A DNA stretch of 64,000 nt. Source: Mycobacterium spongiae. GTDB taxonomy: Bacteria > Actinomycetota > Actinomycetes > Mycobacteriales > Mycobacteriaceae. The translations under genes were made by a program, and so were the position numbers. Positions 60,052 through 64,000 of the stretch are shown here, piece after piece. The notes below the pieces were generated by a model. It did no database searches, was not told the DNA's origin, and saw only the letters and a program-made list of their open reading frames with translations. Location of the stretch: positions 4,588,001 through 4,652,000 of the forward strand of contig NZ_CP046600.1 in NCBI RefSeq assembly GCF_018278905.1. Direction: 5' to 3'. Within the stretch, counting starts at the first letter, position 1; the number at the start of each line of letters is the position of its first letter.

Positions 60052-60115
60052 GCCGAACGTCGACTTTCTGGGCGAAAAGTGCGTGATGTGGCCCAAAAAG
60101 TCGACGTTCGGCCAG
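60052..60115. terminator. Right palindrome-type element flanking DUF559 gene 2; strong hairpin between convergent genes
   Basis: Arms 60052-60073 and 60091-60112 pair over 22 bp with one mismatch (GCCGAACGTCGACTTT ... AAAGTCGACGTTCGGC), loop 17 nt. It lies between the stops of the DUF559 gene and the convergent fadE10, so it may end both transcripts. There is no U-tract. Its relation to the left element suggests it is more than a terminator. Confidence 0.7.
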
Positions 60116-60123
60116 GGCCGGCC

Positions 60124-62088
60124 TTAGAGTTTCGCCTCGCTCGATGCCGATCCTGCTACGTCCACCGACAGAAACCGCCGAGCCAGATCCGGCTCGCTGG
60201 ACGGGCTCGGCTCCCAGGATGCGATCCACGGTCCGGTGCCCTCCGACTGATCGAGAATCCCCTGCTCCAACCAGGTGTAGCGGCCTTCCAGCAGGTCGTT
60301 GGCCAGCTGAGCATCCCCGCTGTCGGTGTTGGTCCACAATGCGTGGAACAGCGCCTCGACCCGCAAAGTCGCTTGCTGGCAGAACATTTCGGCGAGCTCA
60401 TATGCCTGCTTCCCGACGACCGGATCCGCTGCCCGCTGAGCCTCGGCGCGGACGCACGCCGCGGCCATCGCGAATAGCTCGGCACCGATATCAACGATCC
60501 GTCCCAGGAACCCCTGCCGTTTCTCCAAATTGGCCTGCCAGCGCGCCATCCCGTAGAAGGTATTGCGTGCCAGCTTGCGGCTGGAGCGTTCAACGAATCG
60601 CAAGTGCGATGCCAACGGGCCGAACTCGCTATAAGCCATCGGTCGTTGCCCCTGGCCGAATACCAGCTTCGGCAGCCACTTTGCGTAGAACCCGCTAGCG
60701 CCAACCGCGGCCGCAGCCTTCTCCCGCAATTCGGCGTCCGGTTTGGCAAGGTCACCCGCGGCGGTCAAGTGGGCATCGACCGCCTCCCGAGCGATCAGCA
60801 GCCGCATGATCTCGCTGGATCCCTCGAAGATGCGGTTGATCCGCAGGTCCCGCACCATCTGTTCGACCGGTGCCGCACGCTCGCCGCGCGCGGCGAGCGA
60901 CTCCGCGGTCTCATAGCCCCGGCCACCTCGGATCTGCATCAGCTCGTCGGCAATAACGCAGGTCATCTCGCTGGACCACAATTTGGCCAACGCCGCCTCG
61001 ATGCGAATGTCGTTACGACCTTCGTCGGCCATCTGACCGGACAACTCCACCACAGCATCGAGTGCGTAGGTAGTCGCCGCAAAGAAAGCGAGCTTGCTGG
61101 CGACGGCTTCGTGTTTCCCGACCGGCTTGCCCCATTGGACTCGCTCGTTCGACCACTCCCGCGCTATTTTCAGCGACCACTTGGCGACCCCCGCCGCTGT
61201 CGCGGGCAGCGCCAGCCGGCCAACGTTGAGTGTGGTCAAAGCGATCTTCAGGCCGTCTCCTTCACGGCCGATCAGGTTTTCGGCGGGGACCCGAACGCGG
61301 TGCATCCGCGTTACCCCGTTCTCGATGCCGCGCAGACCCATGAATTTGTTGCGCCGTTCGACGGTGATCCCGGGCGAATCCGCCTCGACGACGAAGGCGC
61401 TGATACCCCCGCGATGCCCCTCACTCTTGGGTACCCGGGCCATGACGACCAGCAGGTCGGCGACGACGCCGTTGGTGGTCCACAACTTCACGCCCTCCAG
61501 CTCGTAGGCCTGCCCGTCTTCGACAGGCGTCGCGGTGGAGCCCAGGCGCGCCGGGTCAGAGCCCACATCCGGTTCGGTGAGCAAGAACGCGGAGATGGCC
61601 CCCGCAGCGCAGCGCGGCAAGAACTTGCTCTTCTGCTCCGGCGTCCCGGCAAGCTTGAGCGGTTCGGGCACACCAATCGACTGATGGGCCGACAGCAATG
61701 CCCCGAGACTGGGGTGAACCGTCGAAACCATTGCCAATGCGCGGTTGTAGGCGACTTGCGACATGTTCAGTCCGCCGTACTCGGACGGTATCTTCATGCC
61801 GAAACATCCCAGCTCGGCCAGTCCCTTCACATATTCGTCGGGAATCTGGGAATCGCGCTCGATGACGTTGCCGTCAATGGTTTCGAGAAACTCCCGCAGC
61901 TTGCCCAAGAACTCCGCAGTGCGCGCCTCGTCTGCGGCGGACGGACTGGGAAAGGGGTGTATGAGATCCAGAGGGAACCGGCCAAGAAAAATCTCCTTAG
62001 CGAAAGATGGTTTATCCCAACCGCTTTCGCGTGATTCCTCGGCAAGCGCTCTCGCTTGCTCCTCGCTGACCTGCAATTGCTGTGCCAT
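60124..62088 (-). CDS. fadE10: Acyl-CoA dehydrogenase FadE10
   Basis: 654 residues from the ATG at 62088 (AAGGAGG 7 nt upstream); a start at 62106 is less likely. Near-identical to Rv0873 from memory. FAD/substrate motifs: SAFLLTEPDVGSDPARLGST, GVKLWTTNGVVADLLVVMAR, LIGREGDGLKIALTTLNVGR. Helical domain QIRGGRGYETAESLAARGER and RINRIFEGSSEIMRLLIARE. A C-terminal extension of about 200 residues beyond a standard ACAD resembles the VLCAD architecture, so membrane association is possible. Beta-oxidation first step; chain-length preference unknown. Confidence 0.95.
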   Translation of the reverse strand: MAQQLQVSEEQARALAEESRESGWDKPSFAKEIFLGRFPLDLIHPFPSPSAADEARTAEFLGKLREFLETIDGNVIERDSQIPDEYVKGLAELGCFGMKIPSEYGGLNMSQVAYNRALAMVSTVHPSLGALLSAHQSIGVPEPLKLAGTPEQKSKFLPRCAAGAISAFLLTEPDVGSDPARLGSTATPVEDGQAYELEGVKLWTTNGVVADLLVVMARVPKSEGHRGGISAFVVEADSPGITVERRNKFMGLRGIENGVTRMHRVRVPAENLIGREGDGLKIALTTLNVGRLALPATAAGVAKWSLKIAREWSNERVQWGKPVGKHEAVASKLAFFAATTYALDAVVELSGQMADEGRNDIRIEAALAKLWSSEMTCVIADELMQIRGGRGYETAESLAARGERAAPVEQMVRDLRINRIFEGSSEIMRLLIAREAVDAHLTAAGDLAKPDAELREKAAAAVGASGFYAKWLPKLVFGQGQRPMAYSEFGPLASHLRFVERSSRKLARNTFYGMARWQANLEKRQGFLGRIVDIGAELFAMAAACVRAEAQRAADPVVGKQAYELAEMFCQQATLRVEALFHALWTNTDSGDAQLANDLLEGRYTWLEQGILDQSEGTGPWIASWEPSPSSEPDLARRFLSVDVAGSASSEAKL

Positions 62089-62326
62089 CGCCGCCTCCTT
62101 GCTCACGAATCGCTCACGAGTCCCACCGGAGATTGGGAGTACCCGGTGCCTGACCGAATACTACGTCGGAACGACGGGCAAAGTTACGCGCCGGTAGCTT
62201 TGCGACACCGCGCGCCGGTTCGCCGCGCCCCACTGGCCAATCGCGGCGCATTGGTCGCAACCGTCACAGCCAACCCGAGCCGACCGGCGCACAAGGTGCC
62301 CGCTGTTGTGGCAGCTCGTCGATCGG

Positions 62327-62734
62327 CTAGGCGTCGAGTTCCCGAGCCACCGCCCTGACCACCTCGGAGACTCGCCGGGCGGTCTTGCGATCTGGGTAAC
62401 GCCCCTTGCGTAATTCGGGCTGTACCGCACCCTCTAGCAAAGTGATCATGTCCTCGACCATGCCGTGCAGCTCATCGGGACTGTGCTTGTGCTCCACCGG
62501 CGCCTCCCGACGCGTCCGGGAGAGGCTTGGTGGCGGATCGATGAGCTTGAGGCTGAGCGCCTGCGGCCCACGCCGCCCCGAGGCGACTCCGAATTCCACG
62601 CGCTGCCCCGCTTTGAGCGCCTCTACACCCGTGGGCAATGCCGAGGAGCGCACGTAGACGTCCTCGCCGTCCTCCTGCGACAGGAAGCCGAACCCCTTGT
62701 CGGAGTCGTACCACTTCACCTTGCCGGTCGGCAC
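62327..62734 (-). CDS. cspB: Cold-shock-domain protein CspB
   Basis: 135 residues from the GTG at 62734, preceded by AGGTGA, the same length as Rv0871. The CSD is at residues 1-67 ([20 protein letters not shown] with RNP1-like [16 protein letters not shown] as RNP2; [10 protein letters not shown]). A C-terminal helical extension ([40 protein letters not shown]) is unusual for the ~70-residue Csp family but normal for this mycobacterial branch. RNA chaperone or single-strand nucleic-acid binder. Separate promoter; 238 nt from fadE10. Confidence 0.94.
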   Translation of the reverse strand: MPTGKVKWYDSDKGFGFLSQEDGEDVYVRSSALPTGVEALKAGQRVEFGVASGRRGPQALSLKLIDPPPSLSRTRREAPVEHKHSPDELHGMVEDMITLLEGAVQPELRKGRYPDRKTARRVSEVVRAVARELDA

Positions 62735-62895
62735 TGGTCTCACCTGCTTGTCTGACGGTGACTCGGATTGGCATCAGAAGACGCGTCCCACCTGTGCAGG
62801 GCGCGATGACGATCTCAGATCCTACTCGGATGGTTGCCCGCCAAGCACCCCTGTTACTCGCTTGTCGGTAGGCTGACCCTACCGCTGGAGGAGAC

Positions 62896-63294
62896 ATGCG
62901 CCTGATCCTGAACGTTATCTGGCTAGTTTTTGGTGGTCTCTGGTTGGCCCTCGGGTATCTGGTCGCGGCGCTTGTCTGTTTCCTGCTGATCGTCACCATC
63001 CCCTTCGGTTTCGCCGCGCTGCGCATCGCGTCGTACGCGTTCTGGCCGTTCGGAAGAACGGTCGTCGAAAAGCCGAACGCGGGGACGGGCACCCTCATCG
63101 GCAACGTCATCTGGGTATTGCTGTTCGGGATCTGGCTGGCAATCGGCCATCTGGTGAGCGCTGCAGCAATGGCGATCACCATCATCGGAATTCCGTTGGC
63201 ACTGGCCAACCTCAAACTCATCCCGGTGTCGTTGGTGCCCCTCGGCAAAGACATCGTTGCGGTGGACGCCACTTCCCCACGGGTGCCGGTGTGA
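62896..63294 (+). CDS. YccF-family integral membrane protein (Rv0870c-like)
   Basis: 132 residues; GGAGGAG is 3 nt before the ATG. Duplicated YccF motif: LILNVIWLVFGGLWLALGYL and LIGNVIWVLLFGIWLAIGHL, each followed by a second TM (VAALVCFLLIVTIPFGFAAL; VSAAAMAITIIGIPLALANL), giving four TM helices from two repeats. The ending is LIPVSLVPLGKDIV. Function unknown. The stop overlaps the moaA start (GTGA), so it is coupled to molybdenum cofactor synthesis. Confidence 0.9.
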   Translation: MRLILNVIWLVFGGLWLALGYLVAALVCFLLIVTIPFGFAALRIASYAFWPFGRTVVEKPNAGTGTLIGNVIWVLLFGIWLAIGHLVSAAAMAITIIGIPLALANLKLIPVSLVPLGKDIVAVDATSPRVPV

Positions 63295-64000
63295 CACTCA
63301 CCGCACTAGGGGTGCCGACGGTGCCCGGCCGAACAACGAGCCGGCCGGCCGGCTGCGCCGCGGCCGATGTATTACCCCGTCACCCCCCTTCGGGGGGGCC
63401 GTTGCTGGACACCTTCGGACGAGTGGCGACCGATCTACGCGTGTCGCTGACCGACCGGTGCAATCTGCGCTGCAGTTACTGCATGCCGGCGGAGGGCCTG
63501 CAGTGGCTACCCGGCGAGCAGCTACTGCGGCCCGAGGAGCTGACCAGACTCATCCGTATTGCCGTTGTCCGGCTCGGAGTGACCAGCGTGCGGTTTACCG
63601 GCGGCGAACCGCTGTTGGCGCCTCACCTCGAAGAGGTGGTCGCGGCAGCCGCCAGCCTGCGGCCCCGCCCCGAGATCTCGTTGACCACCAATGGTGTCGG
63701 GCTCGCACTACGAGCGGGCGCTCTGGCCGACGCCGGCTTGGATCGGGTGAATGTGTCGCTGGACAGCGTGAACCGGGAGCACTTTGCGGCGATCACCCGA
63801 CGGGACCGACTTGATGACGTGCTCGCAGGCTTGAGAGCCGCTGCGGCAGCAGGTCTGGCGCCGGTCAAGGTCAATGCGGTCCTGGACCCTGCCACCGGCC
63901 GCGAGCATGTCGTCGAGCTGTTGCGGTTCTGCCTCGAACTCGGCTACCAATTGCGGGTCATCGAGCAAATGCCCCTCGACGCGGGGCACCAGTGGCGCCG
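63291..64000 (+). CDS. moaA: GTP 3',8-cyclase MoaA (radical SAM), truncated by window edge
   Basis: 236 codons to the window end; GTG start overlaps the YccF stop. Corresponds to MoaA2 (Rv0869c). An N-terminal extension of about 45 residues precedes the core: DTFGRVATDLRVSLTDRCNL, the SAM-cluster CNLRCSYC (CxxxCxxC), TSVRFTGGEPLLAPHLEEVV, ISLTTNGVGLALRAGALADA, VNVSLDSVNREHFAAITRRD. It makes the first precursor of molybdopterin from GTP. The C-terminal [4Fe-4S] cluster domain is outside the window. Confidence 0.95.
   Translation, partial: MTLTALGVPTVPGRTTSRPAGCAAADVLPRHPPSGGPLLDTFGRVATDLRVSLTDRCNLRCSYCMPAEGLQWLPGEQLLRPEELTRLIRIAVVRLGVTSVRFTGGEPLLAPHLEEVVAAAASLRPRPEISLTTNGVGLALRAGALADAGLDRVNVSLDSVNREHFAAITRRDRLDDVLAGLRAAAAAGLAPVKVNAVLDPATGREHVVELLRFCLELGYQLRVIEQMPLDAGHQWR
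63383..63398 (+). other. C(UUCG)G hairpin inside the 5' part of moaA
   Basis: CCCCCC-TTCG-GGGGGG, a perfect 6-bp stem with the most stable tetraloop, at codons 31-36 of moaA in the poorly conserved N-terminal extension. It would slow ribosomes or RNA polymerase if formed. Confidence 0.6.

Overview
The window is high-GC actinobacterial DNA carrying PE_PGRS, PPE-SVP and PPE-MPTR genes. These families are typical of slow-growing Mycobacterium. Between about 11.9 kb and the right end, the gene order is that of M. tuberculosis H37Rv Rv0869c-Rv0917 read backwards (moaA2, Rv0870c, cspB, fadE10, Rv0875c-Rv0877, Rv0879c-Rv0884c, citA, gltA2, Rv0897c, arfABC, prrBA, accD3/echA6, Rv0906-ctpE, Rv0909-Rv0910, Rv0912-Rv0914c, PPE14, betP). 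I recognised these by reading the proteins, not by a search. Several features argue against the M. tuberculosis complex and for another slow grower: pdxH between the two citrate synthase genes, no fprB block, a 3000-residue PPE-MPTR beside ctpE, and a PKS locus at the left end.

Layout. 1-3.8 kb: a leftward lipid operon (MFS exporter, fatty acyl-AMP ligase, ACP-KS polyketide synthase cut by the window edge), more AT-rich than its surroundings. 3.8-4.8 kb: mostly empty, with one decayed coding stretch. 4.8-8.7 kb: small accessory genes (GNAT, secreted Cys-rich protein, HAD phosphatase, NmrA-like protein, VOC protein, NrtS-like membrane protein). 9.1-11.8 kb: a PE_PGRS with an internal 1.18-kb tandem duplication. 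11.9-20.1 kb: betP, a decayed PE gene, a PPE14-like gene, thiolase/carotenoid oxygenase/VOC cluster, and the Rv0909-Rv0910-type toxin-antitoxin pair. 20.2-29.2 kb: one giant PPE-MPTR gene made of three 2.8-kb super-repeats. 29.5-37.0 kb: ctpE, a serine hydrolase lipoprotein, an NAPE-PLD-like hydrolase, and echA6 facing accD3. 37.0-45.4 kb: a repeat-flanked DUF559 gene, an FAD dehydrogenase, two winged-helix regulators around operator-like palindromes, prrAB, and arfABC. 45.5-53 kb: FAD amine-oxidase-like protein, gltA2, pdxH, citA, an 18-bp VNTR, serC, sepH. 53.4-64 kb: core genes, a second repeat-flanked DUF559 gene, fadE10, cspB, a YccF-like protein and moaA, cut by the right edge.

How genes work together. 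Stop/start overlaps (ATGA, GTGA, TTGA, TAATG) link FAAL-PKS, hydrolase-ctpE, arfB-arfC, MarR-methyltransferase, MFS-DUF2771 and YccF-moaA. The left operon looks like an activate-elongate-export lipid module. gltA2 and citA with PLP-forming pdxH and PLP-dependent serC make a central-metabolism block. ArfA-C form a known envelope unit. The items most worth a second look are the giant PPE with conserved scaffolds and variable islands, the two DUF559 genes each enclosed by its own repeat pair, the symmetric -10 box between echA6 and accD3, and the truncated PKS locus.
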